Source of the DNA: Butyrivibrio fibrisolvens
GTDB lineage: Bacteria > Bacillota > Clostridia > Lachnospirales > Lachnospiraceae
Direction: 5' to 3'
DNA: 64,000 nt
NCBI RefSeq assembly: GCF_023206215.1
Contig: NZ_CP065800.1
Location: forward strand, 2,542,001 to 2,606,000
The translations under genes were made by a program, and so were the position numbers. The notes under the pieces are model-generated. The model saw only the letters and a program-made list of their open reading frames with translations, did not search any database and had not been told where the DNA came from. The stretch's first letter is position 1. Each line of letters starts with the position of its first letter. Shown piece after piece: positions 51,442 through 60,815 of the stretch.

Positions 51442-53229
51442 ATGAAAAAAAGAAGTACTTTCTCCTGGGTATTACATTTTGCCGGGAGAAAAAAGATCTA
51501 TTACGTAGGAAGTGTTGTTCTTGCGATCATGGGAGTGGCTATGTCTTTTATCCCTTACCTATTGATTGCAGATATAGTCAGACACCTCTTATCAGGTGAC
51601 ACAGACGCGCGCTATTATCTTATGCGGGTATTTATAATGGCTGTATGCTGGACTCTTCGAGTAACATTTCATTCATTGTCGACAACCCTTTCACATGTGG
51701 CGACATTTAATGTGCTTGGCAGTATCAGGCAGCAGCTATGCAAAAAGTTATCTACCATTCCGCTTGGGTCAGTTTTAGATGACAATAGCGGAACATATAA
51801 AAATATCATTGTTGAGCGAGTTGATTCTATGGAGACGACCCTTGCTCATGTAGTGCCGGAATTCACGGCAAATATCCTCTTACCAACAATAATGTTCGGT
51901 TATATGCTGGTCATTGATTTTAGAATTGGGCTTTCCAATCTCATTTCTGCAGTGATCGGTATTATCTTTGTTGCAGTCATGATGACCAAGAGCCAGGGAG
52001 AATACGAAGTTACTGTTCAGAAAACAAAGTATCTTAATGACACAGCTGTAGAGTATATCAATGGTATTGAAGTCATAAAAGCCTTTGGGAAAACCGGCAG
52101 TTCTTATGAAAAATTTGTTTTGGCTGCAAAGGACGGCGCAGATTGTTTTATTAACTGGATGAGAAAATGCATCTGGTGGCAGGCCGGAAGCCTTGCTTTC
52201 ATGCCGGCAACATTCCTTGGCGTATTGCCTGTAGGACTTATTCTAGTACAAAAAGGACAGCTTTCACCTCAAGAATTCATTACCTGTGTAATTCTTTCAG
52301 CTGGTCTTATCACCCCGCTTGTAGTGGCATTTTCATATATGGATGACATTATGAAGATGAAGACTATATTTGGTGAAGCCACGGAGATCATTGAGAGAAA
52401 AGACATGGTAAGGCCAAAGGAACTTGTCAAAACTCCATCAGGCTTTGATATTGTCCTTAAAGATGTGAAGTTTTCTTATAAGGATAAAGAAGTCCTTCAT
52501 GGAATAAATATGGAAATTAAAAAGGGTCAGGTAAATGCTTTTGTAGGACCATCCGGATCAGGAAAGAGCACTATAGCAAGACTTATAGACTCTTTGTGGG
52601 ATGTGGATGAAGGATCTATCAGTTTTGGCGGCGTTGATATAAGAGACCTTCCGCTGGAATATTATACCAACCAGATAGCATATGTAGCGCAGGATAATTA
52701 TCTATTTGATATGTCTGTAAAAGAGAATATCAGACTTGGAAAAGCCGGCGCAACTGATGATGAAGTAATAAATGCAGCAAAAGCATGCGGCTGCCATGAT
52801 TTTATTATGGGGCTTGAAAATGGGTATGACACAATCGTAGGCGGCGCCGGAGGACACTTGTCAGGCGGTGAGAGACAGAGAATCTGTATTGCAAGAGCGA
52901 TGCTCAAGAATGCACCGGTTATAATCCTTGATGAAGCAACAGCTTACACTGATCCGGAGAATGAAGCCCTGGTTCAGAGCAGCGTTGCAAAGCTTGTTCA
53001 GGGCAAAACACTTATCGTTATTGCTCACAGACTTTCAACTATCGTCGATGCAGACAATATATATTTAATAAATGATGGAAATATTGAAGCTTCCGGGACT
53101 CACGAATCACTTCTTAAAAACAGTATCCTGTATAAAAAGATGTGGGACGCACATACCATGGCCAAGGATGAGGACGATACTTCAGTGGTTTCTATGCCTG
53201 GTAGCAGGAAGGAGGCTGTCAATGCTTGA
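51442..53229 (+). CDS. ABC transporter, exporter-type half-transporter 1 (IrtA/SiaD-like)
   Basis: A 595-residue half-transporter: six helices in residues about 20-305 and an ATPase domain from about 335. Walker A is GPSGSGKST near 368-376, signature LSGGERQRICIARA and Walker B VIILDEAT with the switch His in IAHRLST. Type IV exporter fold. AAAGGAGGAATCT precedes the ATG. It overlaps the next half-transporter gene by eight bases, so the two form a heterodimer. Exporter-fold pairs of this kind next to ECF genes occur in iron-compound uptake loci (IrtAB of mycobacteria imports siderophores; streptococcal siaDE lie beside siaFGH). The direction of transport is not provable from sequence. Confidence 0.9.
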   Translation: MKKRSTFSWVLHFAGRKKIYYVGSVVLAIMGVAMSFIPYLLIADIVRHLLSGDTDARYYLMRVFIMAVCWTLRVTFHSLSTTLSHVATFNVLGSIRQQLCKKLSTIPLGSVLDDNSGTYKNIIVERVDSMETTLAHVVPEFTANILLPTIMFGYMLVIDFRIGLSNLISAVIGIIFVAVMMTKSQGEYEVTVQKTKYLNDTAVEYINGIEVIKAFGKTGSSYEKFVLAAKDGADCFINWMRKCIWWQAGSLAFMPATFLGVLPVGLILVQKGQLSPQEFITCVILSAGLITPLVVAFSYMDDIMKMKTIFGEATEIIERKDMVRPKELVKTPSGFDIVLKDVKFSYKDKEVLHGINMEIKKGQVNAFVGPSGSGKSTIARLIDSLWDVDEGSISFGGVDIRDLPLEYYTNQIAYVAQDNYLFDMSVKENIRLGKAGATDDEVINAAKACGCHDFIMGLENGYDTIVGGAGGHLSGGERQRICIARAMLKNAPVIILDEATAYTDPENEALVQSSVAKLVQGKTLIVIAHRLSTIVDADNIYLINDGNIEASGTHESLLKNSILYKKMWDAHTMAKDEDDTSVVSMPGSRKEAVNA

Positions 53230-54958
53230 GATGCTTGCTAAGTTTTTTAACTTTTGCAGTAAAGAAAACAGGAATAAGTTTTATACAGCGGTAGCGCTTG
53301 GAGTTTTGGATGCACTGCTGGCAGCAATGAAAATCCCTGCAGCATATTTTGCGATTGACGCAGTGATAAATGCAAAAATAGAAGCAAGAACATTTGTAGT
53401 TGTAATGGGGCTTATGCTTGTAAGCACGGTCGGCAAGATGATAGTAAACAGATTTTCGCAGATGCTGCAGACTGAAGCCGGCTATAACACATGTGCCGGT
53501 AAGCGAATTGAGATCGGAGAGCATTTAAGATATCTTCCGATGGGATATTTTAATGATACAAGTCTTGGTCATATCACGTCTGTTACAACCAACACGCTGG
53601 AGCAGACAGGGGATATTGCGACAAGAGCGATCATAATGGTGCTTCAGGGAACCATCACAACAATGGTTATTGGAATTTTAATGTTTGCATTTGATGTACG
53701 AATCGGTTTTATAACCCTGGCAGGCATAATAGTCTTTTTCCTGTTTAACAGAGTTACCAATAAATCGGTTGAGAAAGTTGCCGGTGAGAAAATTGCAGCT
53801 GACAAGGATATGGTAGGCGTTGTCCTTGAATTTATCCAGGGAATCGCGGAAATCCGTAATTACAACATCATTTCACACGAAGGTACAAGACTTTCAAACG
53901 CGATCAAGAGAAAAACAAAGGCTGATATCACTGCTGAAATAGCAGCTATTCCCGCAGTTGGTTTTCAGATGTGGATAAGTAAGATCACGGGAGTGATCAT
54001 TTCAGGAGCCACTTTGTATTTTTATCTGACAGGAACAATGGAACTTACAAGATGTATAACAATGCTATTTTGCTCCTTCATGGTGATTGAAATGCTTGAC
54101 GCAGCGGGCACGTACACAGCGCTATTAAAGATCATTGGTAAGGGAGTTGACCTTGTAAATGAGATCATGGCTGTTGAGCAGATGGATATAAACGGCGCCG
54201 ATATTCATCCGGACAATAAAGGTATACACCTTGATCATGTGAGCTTTGCATACGATCACAGGAAGATTATTGACGATGTAACGCTCGATATCAAGGAAAA
54301 GACAACTACAGCTATCGTTGGACCTTCAGGCGGTGGTAAGACAACCCTTGCATCTTTGATTGCAAGATTCTGGGATGTTAAGGAAGGAAGCGTATCTCTT
54401 GGCGGAAAAGATGTAAGAGATTATAGCTTTGACAGCCTCATGGAAAACTTTAGTTTTGTATTCCAAAGAGTATACCTGTTTGAAGATACTATTGCTAATA
54501 ACATTAGGTTTGGAAGACCTGAGGCGTCCATGGAAGAAGTTTATGACGCAGCTAAAAAGGCATGTTGTCATGACTTTATCATGTCACTTCCGGATGGATA
54601 TGATACTGTTGTTGGTGAGGGCGGAGCGTCTCTGTCAGGTGGTGAGAAACAGCGAATTGCCATTGCAAGAGCGATCATTAAAAATGCTCCTATCATCATT
54701 CTTGATGAAGCAACAGCCAATGTTGATCCTGAAAATGAAAAAGAACTGACTCAGGCAATAGAAAATCTTACAAAAGAAAAGACTATCATCATGATAGCTC
54801 ATAGATTAAAGACAGTAAGACATGCAGATCAGATAGTTGTTATTGATAAAGGAAAGATTGTTCAACAAGGTAAGCATGAAGAACTTATGAAGCAGGATGG
54901 TATTTATAAGAATTTTGTCAGCGGAAGAAAAAAGGCAGTCAGCTGGAAGATTGCTTAA
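53222..54958 (+). CDS. ABC transporter, exporter-type half-transporter 2 (IrtB/SiaE-like)
   Basis: A 578-residue half-transporter. ATG 53222 has AAGGAGGCTGTCA upstream and overlaps the previous stop by eight bases; the frame is open further upstream only as a shadow. Six helices cover about 15-300. The ATPase has Walker A GPSGGGKTT near 361, signature LSGGEKQRIAIARA and Walker B IIILDEATANVDPE, with the His in IAHRLKT. Pairs with the gene before it. The membrane part is distinct from half-transporter 1, as in true heterodimers. Confidence 0.9.
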   Translation: MLEMLAKFFNFCSKENRNKFYTAVALGVLDALLAAMKIPAAYFAIDAVINAKIEARTFVVVMGLMLVSTVGKMIVNRFSQMLQTEAGYNTCAGKRIEIGEHLRYLPMGYFNDTSLGHITSVTTNTLEQTGDIATRAIIMVLQGTITTMVIGILMFAFDVRIGFITLAGIIVFFLFNRVTNKSVEKVAGEKIAADKDMVGVVLEFIQGIAEIRNYNIISHEGTRLSNAIKRKTKADITAEIAAIPAVGFQMWISKITGVIISGATLYFYLTGTMELTRCITMLFCSFMVIEMLDAAGTYTALLKIIGKGVDLVNEIMAVEQMDINGADIHPDNKGIHLDHVSFAYDHRKIIDDVTLDIKEKTTTAIVGPSGGGKTTLASLIARFWDVKEGSVSLGGKDVRDYSFDSLMENFSFVFQRVYLFEDTIANNIRFGRPEASMEEVYDAAKKACCHDFIMSLPDGYDTVVGEGGASLSGGEKQRIAIARAIIKNAPIIILDEATANVDPENEKELTQAIENLTKEKTIIMIAHRLKTVRHADQIVVIDKGKIVQQGKHEELMKQDGIYKNFVSGRKKAVSWKIA

Positions 54959-54968
54959 CTTACATTAG

Positions 54969-55013
54969 ATGCCCCTAGGGGCGGGGCAAGGACCTTGATG
55001 ACCCCTAGGGATC
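54969..55013 (+). other. CCCTAGGG hairpin inside the operon
   Basis: GATGCCCCTAGGGG and CCCCTAGGGATC can pair around a loop of about 18 bases, followed by ATTTTG. It lies between the exporter-type pair and the ECF genes and may attenuate or stabilise the mRNA. Confidence 0.5.
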
Positions 55014-55043
55014 ATTTTGTACACTAAATGCTTGGAGGAGTAT

Positions 55044-55634
55044 ATGAATACGAAGAAATTAAATGCTAAAGATTATATTACTGTGGGGATATTTACAGTG
55101 CTCTTGTTTGTAGTTGAGTTTGCATGTGGAATGCTTGGTTTTATTCATCCCTATATAGTTGCTTCATACGTAGTGATGATACCAATTGTCGGTGCTATTC
55201 CTATGATGCTTTTTTACAGTAAAGTCGATAAATTTGGAATGATCACTATCATGTCTGTACTTATAGCGATAATTATGTTTGTTACAGGTATGGGGTATCT
55301 GGGTGCGCCTCTTATCATTATTGCAGGTGTAGCAGCAGATCTTATCGCAAGAGCAGGAGCTTATAAGGATTTTAAGATGATCTCTTTAAGCTATGGTGTG
55401 TTTTGTTTATGGATCTGCGCCAATTATTTTCCCGTTATCATAACAGCAAAGACCTACAGACAGGACCTTATCGATGGCGGTTTTTCGACTCAGTACTGTG
55501 ACAATCTTTTCAGGGCTATTAATTCAAAAACTATAATTGTACTTATGCTTCTGTGCCTGATATTTGGTTTTATAGGATCTTACCTTGGTAAGGCAGTTGT
55601 CAAAAAACATTTTGAAAAGGCTGGTATTGCCTGA
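55044..55634 (+). CDS. ECF transporter S component, Trep_Strep/MptD family
   Basis: A 196-residue integral membrane protein with six helices, starting KDYITVGIFTVLLFVVEFACG and including YIVASYVVMIPIVGAIPMML. It ends with a basic tail. It fits the Trep_Strep (TIGR02185-type) family of ECF substrate-binding subunits, which occur with a T and an A component, as here. ATG 55044 has GGAGGAGTAT upstream; an in-frame TTG at 55017 is rejected. Its ligand is unknown; streptococcal relatives sit in a haem uptake locus. Confidence 0.85.
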   Translation: MNTKKLNAKDYITVGIFTVLLFVVEFACGMLGFIHPYIVASYVVMIPIVGAIPMMLFYSKVDKFGMITIMSVLIAIIMFVTGMGYLGAPLIIIAGVAADLIARAGAYKDFKMISLSYGVFCLWICANYFPVIITAKTYRQDLIDGGFSTQYCDNLFRAINSKTIIVLMLLCLIFGFIGSYLGKAVVKKHFEKAGIA

Positions 55635-56338
55635 TGAGTATAAAACTTGACCCAAGGACCAAGATATACATGATACTGTCAGTGTCAACTATTGTGATGA
55701 TGAGTGCTACAACACCCTTTTTATGGGCAGTAAGGCTTATCATCACTATTGTTCCGATCCTGCTTTTGATTGCAGAGAAACGCTATGCTAGTGCATTGCG
55801 TTTCTTTGCACTGTATATGACTGCTGTTTTTATTAATTTTAGATTTTTATCTGCAGGATCGACCGGATTTTTCATGGCTTTTCTTACAGGCTATTGCGGC
55901 ATAATCGTTCAGTTCATGCCGGCCTTTATCACAGTGTGGTATGTGGTAAGGACTACTAAGATAGACGAGTTTATGTCAGCTATGCAAAAAATGCATATTC
56001 CTGATGGTATAACTATTTCTCTTGCGGTTATCATGAGATTTTTTCCTACGATCAAAGAAGAATATGACTCTATAAGAGATGCTATGCGAATGAGAGGGAT
56101 ATCTTTGGCAGGAGGAGATGTCATTAAAATGGTTGAGTTTCGCATGGTCCCATTAATATTTGCCTGCGTCAATATAGGGGATGAACTATCGGCAGCAGCA
56201 ATCACAAGAGGACTCGGAGGAAAGGTAAAAAGGAGCAGCGTTGTGGAGCTTAAGCTAAATATAATAGATATACTTCTCTTTGTGTTTTTTACAATAGCTA
56301 CCACGATCTTTGTTTTCCATAAGTATTTTAGATTATGA
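55634..56338 (+). CDS. ecfT: ECF transporter T component (EcfT/CbiQ family)
   Basis: A 234-residue transmembrane coupling protein. Helices lie in the first 130 residues (IYMILSVSTIVMMSATT and so on). The two coupling-helix Ala-Arg-Gly-type motifs read as AMRMRGISLAGG near 152-163 and AAITRGLGGKV near 193-203. It begins on the last base of the S-component stop and overlaps the ATPase start as ATGA, so the three ECF genes are translationally coupled. Confidence 0.92.
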   Translation: MSIKLDPRTKIYMILSVSTIVMMSATTPFLWAVRLIITIVPILLLIAEKRYASALRFFALYMTAVFINFRFLSAGSTGFFMAFLTGYCGIIVQFMPAFITVWYVVRTTKIDEFMSAMQKMHIPDGITISLAVIMRFFPTIKEEYDSIRDAMRMRGISLAGGDVIKMVEFRMVPLIFACVNIGDELSAAAITRGLGGKVKRSSVVELKLNIIDILLFVFFTIATTIFVFHKYFRL

Positions 56339-57837
56339 AAGATATAGTAAAAATAGATAAAGTAAGTTTTCAATATAAGGGTTCTTCAAAAGGACTGTTA
56401 AAAGACGTGTCTCTAAGCGTGAAGCAAGGACAGACGCTTCTTTTGTGCGGAGCTTCCGGATCCGGAAAGACAACTATCTTAAGGCTTATCAATGGTCTTA
56501 TACCACATTATTATTTGGGCGACTTGAAGGGAACAGTGAATGTAGCCGGCTTTGATATAAAAAACACGCAGCTATACGATCTGGCCGGTGTTGTTGGAAC
56601 AGTGTTTCAGAATCCCAGAAGCCAGTTTTTCTCAGTAGATACAGACGGCGAAATAGTATTTGGTCCGGAGAATATAGGACTGCCTGCAGAAGATATCAAA
56701 AACAGAGCGGCAGACGTGATCAAAGATATGAACCTGTACAAACTGCTTGGCAGAAGTTTATTTGAACTCTCAGGAGGGGAAAAGCAAAAAATAGCATGTG
56801 CATCGGTATCTGCCTTATTGCCTGAGATAGTCCTTTTGGATGAACCTTCTTCTAATCTTGATGTAAATGCGATAAAAGAGTTAAAAAAGGCTATCGAAAT
56901 ATGGAAAACTCAAGGGAAAACAATCATTATTTCAGAACACAGACTATGGTATCTTAGGGATATTGTAGACAGGGTCATATACATGGATAGTGGTAGTCTT
57001 AAAGGAGACTGGGAAGGAAAAGAGTTTTTTGCACTTCCTGATAAAACAATCAGAAATCTATGTCTAAGGCCGGTTAATATAGAGGAAAAGTTTATAGGAA
57101 ATTATCTAAATATCCAAGATAAAGAATCATATGAAATCAAGGAAAATGCGGATTTTATTGAACTGCGGGACTTCTTCTTTTCATATAAAAAGAAACCATA
57201 TATCTTTTGGAGGAAAAAGTTTGATTTGGCAGATGCCAAAATACTAAGCCTAAATATACCTAGGTTGCGCCTTCCAAGAAATGCAGTGATAGGCGTTGTA
57301 GGAAATAACGGCACAGGCAAGTCTACATTTTTAAGATGTCTATGCGGACTTGAAAAAAACTGTACAGGAAGAGTCATTATAAATGGCATAGAATATCATG
57401 GCAAAAAGCAGCTTGATATAAGCTACATGGTCATGCAGGATGTAAATCATCAGCTTTTTACAGATAGTGTTGAGGCAGAAGTCCTTTTGTCTATGGATAA
57501 AGAGGACAAGGAAAGATGCAATGAGATACTGACGCAGCTTGGACTTGATGGACTTAAAGACAAGCATCCCATGGCGCTGTCAGGCGGACAGAAGCAGCGA
57601 GTTGCGATAGCTTCTGCCATGGCAGCCGGGGCCAAGATATTATTATTTGATGAGCCAACATCAGGCCTTGATTATCTACATATGGTGAAAGTGGCCAAGA
57701 TGTTAAAACAACTTGCTGATTCTAACAAGACGGTTCTTGTTTCAACACATGATCCGGAACTTATCAAGTTGTGTTGTGATTATGTCTTACATATAGATAA
57801 TGGAAGAGCAGCCGGCATAACTTTAGGATCTGCATAG
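56335..57837 (+). CDS. ECF transporter fused A1-A2 ATPase
   Basis: A 500-residue protein with two ABC domains in tandem. Walker A GASGSGKTT near 40 and GNNGTGKST near 324; signatures LSGGEKQKIACAS and LSGGQKQRVAIAS; Walker B EIVLLDEPSSNLD and ILLFDEPTSGLD; switch His in SEHRLW and STHDPEL. One fused chain therefore replaces EcfA and EcfA'. It energises the S and T components encoded immediately upstream. The stop TAG lies at the edge of a hairpin-family fragment, so the repeat may have replaced the original 3' end. Confidence 0.92.
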   Translation: MKDIVKIDKVSFQYKGSSKGLLKDVSLSVKQGQTLLLCGASGSGKTTILRLINGLIPHYYLGDLKGTVNVAGFDIKNTQLYDLAGVVGTVFQNPRSQFFSVDTDGEIVFGPENIGLPAEDIKNRAADVIKDMNLYKLLGRSLFELSGGEKQKIACASVSALLPEIVLLDEPSSNLDVNAIKELKKAIEIWKTQGKTIIISEHRLWYLRDIVDRVIYMDSGSLKGDWEGKEFFALPDKTIRNLCLRPVNIEEKFIGNYLNIQDKESYEIKENADFIELRDFFFSYKKKPYIFWRKKFDLADAKILSLNIPRLRLPRNAVIGVVGNNGTGKSTFLRCLCGLEKNCTGRVIINGIEYHGKKQLDISYMVMQDVNHQLFTDSVEAEVLLSMDKEDKERCNEILTQLGLDGLKDKHPMALSGGQKQRVAIASAMAAGAKILLFDEPTSGLDYLHMVKVAKMLKQLADSNKTVLVSTHDPELIKLCCDYVLHIDNGRAAGITLGSA

Positions 57838-57880
57838 CTTTGGTGATACTGCACCGCCCAAGTGGGAAGTTTGAATTTTA
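57838..57880 (+). repeat. Terminal 43-bp fragment of the hairpin family
   Basis: CTTTGGTGATACTGCACCGC..CCAAGTGGGAAGTTTGAA is almost identical to the last 43 bases of the full element at 50377-50672. Homology seems to extend a few bases into the ATPase stop codon (GCATAG against GCAAAG). It is 86 bases from another full copy. Confidence 0.75.
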
Positions 57881-57966
57881 CAATTTTATGAGATGAAAAA
57901 AGATGTGTTATACAAAAGCGAAATAGAGTTATAATATATACGATATCGTGATATTCTTATACTAAT

Positions 57967-58264
57967 TCAAACTTCGCACTTGCCAAACATACACTACCAT
58001 CTGAGGCAGAGCAGATGCGGCCCGTTTATAATACATTTTCGTATCTTTTGAAGGTGTTATTAAATTTAGGAGCAAGATATCTGGATCTTTATATTCTTCT
58101 TAGGGTCCACCTGTCTGAGCGAAGCGAGTTTGGACCCTAGAATATAAAGATCCAGATATCTTGCCCTGAATTATAACACCTTCAAGATACGAAAATGTAT
58201 TATAAACGGGATGCATCGGCTCTGCCTCAGATGGTGGCGTATGTTTGGCAAGTGCGAAGTTTGA
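57967..58264. repeat. Full-length 298-bp hairpin element, copy 2
   Basis: The left arm starting TCAAACTTCGCACTTGCC pairs with the right arm ending GGCAAGTGCGAAGTTTGA. The arms remain complementary with a few mismatches to a tip at 58103-58137. The tip carries the same GTCCACCTGTCTGAGCGAAG sequence as copy 1, in the opposite orientation. The arms between end and tip mostly differ in sequence from copy 1 but still pair. Length is within two bases of copy 1. It fills most of the 460-base gap between the ECF and VanX-like genes; a frame at 58195 is only a shadow. Confidence 0.88.
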
Positions 58265-58297
58265 GTTATACTAAAAAATACACACGGAGGATATGTA

Positions 58298-60106
58298 ATG
58301 AAATTTCTAAAGAAGCTTCAAACATGCACTATCGTTGTAGTAATGCTCGTTGTAACCATCTTTTTTTCATCAGGTAAGCTGTCTTCGTTTTATGATAGTT
58401 TTAATTTAATAGGTAATAACGTTTATGCAAATGGCGACTATAAGTATTCTGTTGATTCCTCGGACTTCGTCCTTCTGACAGATGTCATTCCGGATGCGAT
58501 TTTAGAAATTCGCTATTATTCTACTTACAATTTTGTAGGTGATCGCATCACAGGATATGAAGAACCTATAGCACTTCTTACAAAAGAGGCAGCAGCTGCA
58601 CTTAAACAGGCAAGTGATGAGTTCAACTCCCTTGGCTACAGACTTAAAATATATGATGCATACAGACCTCAGATGGCTGTAACTCACTTTGCAAACTGGG
58701 CTTTGGATGTAAATGATACAAGAATGAAGGCTTTCTTTTATCCTGAACTTGATAAAAGCGTTTTGTTTGAGCAGGGATATATAGATGCACATTCGGGGCA
58801 TAGCAGAGGAAGTACGCTTGATCTGACTCTTTTTGATATGAATACAGAAAAAGAAGTTGATATGGGCGGAACTTTTGACTATTTTGGAGAGCTTTCACAC
58901 CCGGATTATACAGGTATTACTGAGCAGCAATATGCAAACCGTATGCTTCTTCAAAGCGTTATGGTAAAACATGGTTTTAAGCCTCTTCCGGAAGAGTGGT
59001 GGCATTTTACACTTGTCGATGAGCCATATCCGGATACCTATTTTGACTTCCCTGTTAGTAGAAGCTCGCTATTAACTAATGCTAGTGACATAGAAGATCA
59101 AAACAATAATAAGGTTAAGGAACAGTCTGATGAGGGCGTCCTTGATCCTCTTTCATACTGGAATACAGAAAGTGCGGCCAGAACATCGCTTGTTTCATAT
59201 GTAGCATCAGTTACTGATGAAAACAGTTCTGATTTTATCCCTGTTAGAGACAGGATCGCAGTATTTGATCTTGACGGAACTCTTTTTTGTGAGACAGATC
59301 CCAATTATTTTGATTATTGCCTTTTAGAGTACCGCGTTCTGGATGATCCTACGTACAAGGACAAGGCCTCTGATTTTGAAAAAGAGGTTGCACTTAAGAT
59401 AAGAGATCAAAATCTAAACCATACTTCTTATAAAGGATTAGAAGTTGATCATGGTAAGGCTGTTGCATCAGCTTTTGCAGGAATGACAATAGAAGAATTC
59501 AATCAGTATATACAGGCTTTTAAGGCTCAGCCCATGCCGGGATATAATAACATGACAAGAGGACAGTCTTTCTATCTTCCGATGGTACAGGTAGTTAACT
59601 TTCTTCAGGCTTATGACTTCACTGTTTATATTGTCAGTGGTACAGATAGATTTATAGTCAGAGGTATTATAGATAATTCTATCCTGGATATTCCTCCCAG
59701 ACAGATAATAGGTTCTGATGAGACTATAAAGAGTAATGACCAGGGCGATGAAGATGGTCTTAATTATGTATTTGAGGATGATGATGTCCTTATCCTTGGC
59801 GGAGAGTTTATTGTTAAGAATCTTAAGATGAATAAAGTATCCGTAATAGCTCAGGAGATAGGACAGCAGCCGGTGCTTTCATTTGGCAACAGTACAGGTG
59901 ATCTTAGTATGTGCGAATATGTAGTTAGTAACAATAAGTACAAGTCTATGGCATTTATGCTGTGCTGCGATGATACAGTAAGAGAAAACGGCAATGTAGA
60001 AAAAGCTGATAAGATGTATGCTCTATGTGATGAGTGTGATTTTGTACCGATTTCTATGAAGAATGACTGGACTACGATATATGGCGATAATGTAACAAGA
60101 AAATAA
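58298..60106 (+). CDS. Secreted VanX-like D,D-dipeptidase fused to a HAD phosphatase-like domain
   Basis: A 602-residue two-domain protein. Residues 10-28 form a signal peptide or anchor (TIVVVMLVVTIFFSSG). Residues about 55-252 are a peptidase M15D domain. Arg123 is in YDAYRP, zinc ligands His168 and Asp175 in SGHSRGSTLDL, and catalytic Glu233 and ligand His236 in EEWWHF. That matches VanX, which cleaves D-Ala-D-Ala. Residues about 315-595 form a HAD domain with Asp324 and Asp326 in VFDLDGTLF, VSGTDRF as motif II, and GNSTGD as motif IV. It lies outside the membrane, where few HAD enzymes act. GGAGGATATGTA precedes the ATG. A role in murein peptide recycling or lipid-phosphate trimming is inferred only. 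Confidence 0.88.
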   Translation: MKFLKKLQTCTIVVVMLVVTIFFSSGKLSSFYDSFNLIGNNVYANGDYKYSVDSSDFVLLTDVIPDAILEIRYYSTYNFVGDRITGYEEPIALLTKEAAAALKQASDEFNSLGYRLKIYDAYRPQMAVTHFANWALDVNDTRMKAFFYPELDKSVLFEQGYIDAHSGHSRGSTLDLTLFDMNTEKEVDMGGTFDYFGELSHPDYTGITEQQYANRMLLQSVMVKHGFKPLPEEWWHFTLVDEPYPDTYFDFPVSRSSLLTNASDIEDQNNNKVKEQSDEGVLDPLSYWNTESAARTSLVSYVASVTDENSSDFIPVRDRIAVFDLDGTLFCETDPNYFDYCLLEYRVLDDPTYKDKASDFEKEVALKIRDQNLNHTSYKGLEVDHGKAVASAFAGMTIEEFNQYIQAFKAQPMPGYNNMTRGQSFYLPMVQVVNFLQAYDFTVYIVSGTDRFIVRGIIDNSILDIPPRQIIGSDETIKSNDQGDEDGLNYVFEDDDVLILGGEFIVKNLKMNKVSVIAQEIGQQPVLSFGNSTGDLSMCEYVVSNNKYKSMAFMLCCDDTVRENGNVEKADKMYALCDECDFVPISMKNDWTTIYGDNVTRK

Positions 60107-60119
60107 GACATACAAAGCC

Positions 60120-60211
60120 AAAAATGCCCCCTGGGGATGGAGATAAGGGACCATTTTATTGATTTTCAGATCAAAAATGGTCTCTTACCTCCGCCTCTAG
60201 GGGGCTTTTTG
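60120..60211. terminator. Long bidirectional terminator
   Basis: GCCCCCTGGGGATGGAGATA..GGGACCATTTT on the left pairs, with interior mismatches, with AAAATGGTCTCTTACCTCC..CTAGGGGGC on the right. T runs lie outside on both strands. It separates the VanX/HAD gene from the convergent dut. Confidence 0.82.
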
Positions 60212-60223
60212 CAAAGCCAAATG

Positions 60224-60658
60224 TTATGAAATACCTGTGGAACCAAAGCCTCCGCGATCAGGTCCTTCAAGATGTTCTACTTCTTCGAACTCAATTGCAG
60301 GCTGCTGCTTCATGATCCTGAACTGGCAGATACGGTCGCCCTTGTGAATCTGTGTATCTCTCATTGCAAGGCATGGCATACGCCACATATCCTGGTCACC
60401 TGAATAAGAATTATCGATTACTCCTACACTATTGGTCTGGATCACACCAAAGTTCTTGAATGTTGAACTTCTAGGTGCAAGATGAGCTTCATATCCATCA
60501 GGAAGTCTCATTGCAACTCCAAGAGGTACAAGCTTAAAATCTCCGGCTTTCATAGTTACATCTTCACTTGCGCGAAGATCATACCAGTCAGATTTGCCTT
60601 CTACAAGAGTAAGTCTTTCAACATCTTTATCAAAATATTTGATGATTATTTTTTCCAT
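60224..60658 (-). CDS. dut: dUTP diphosphatase
   Basis: A 144-residue trimeric dUTPase that converts dUTP to dUMP. Motifs: 1 YDLRASEDV near 27, 2 APRSSTF near 62, 3 [10 protein letters not shown] near 79 with the catalytic Asp, 4 [10 protein letters not shown] near 108, and 5 RGGFGSTG at the C-terminus. ATG 60658 follows GGAGGCCTCATTA; an in-frame ATG 30 bases upstream is rejected. The gene is convergent with the VanX/HAD gene and divergent from the permease at 60923. Confidence 0.95.
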   Translation of the reverse strand: MEKIIIKYFDKDVERLTLVEGKSDWYDLRASEDVTMKAGDFKLVPLGVAMRLPDGYEAHLAPRSSTFKNFGVIQTNSVGVIDNSYSGDQDMWRMPCLAMRDTQIHKGDRICQFRIMKQQPAIEFEEVEHLEGPDRGGFGSTGIS

Positions 60659-60815
60659 TAATGAGGCCTCCATATAATTGTTTTTCATAGAATACCATCA
60701 TACTACATATCTGCTCTGCCTGTAAAACACCTCCGTCAGCTACCCCAAAAGAGCCACTGATTTTGTTCCACCAGGGGCTGTTTTGCTGCTATTAATTTAA
60801 AGTGTTAAAAAATGC

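Noticed and set aside
58195..58377. Open frame at the end of hairpin copy 2
   Set aside because: It runs from the repeat arm into the VanX/HAD gene in another frame and lacks a ribosome site.
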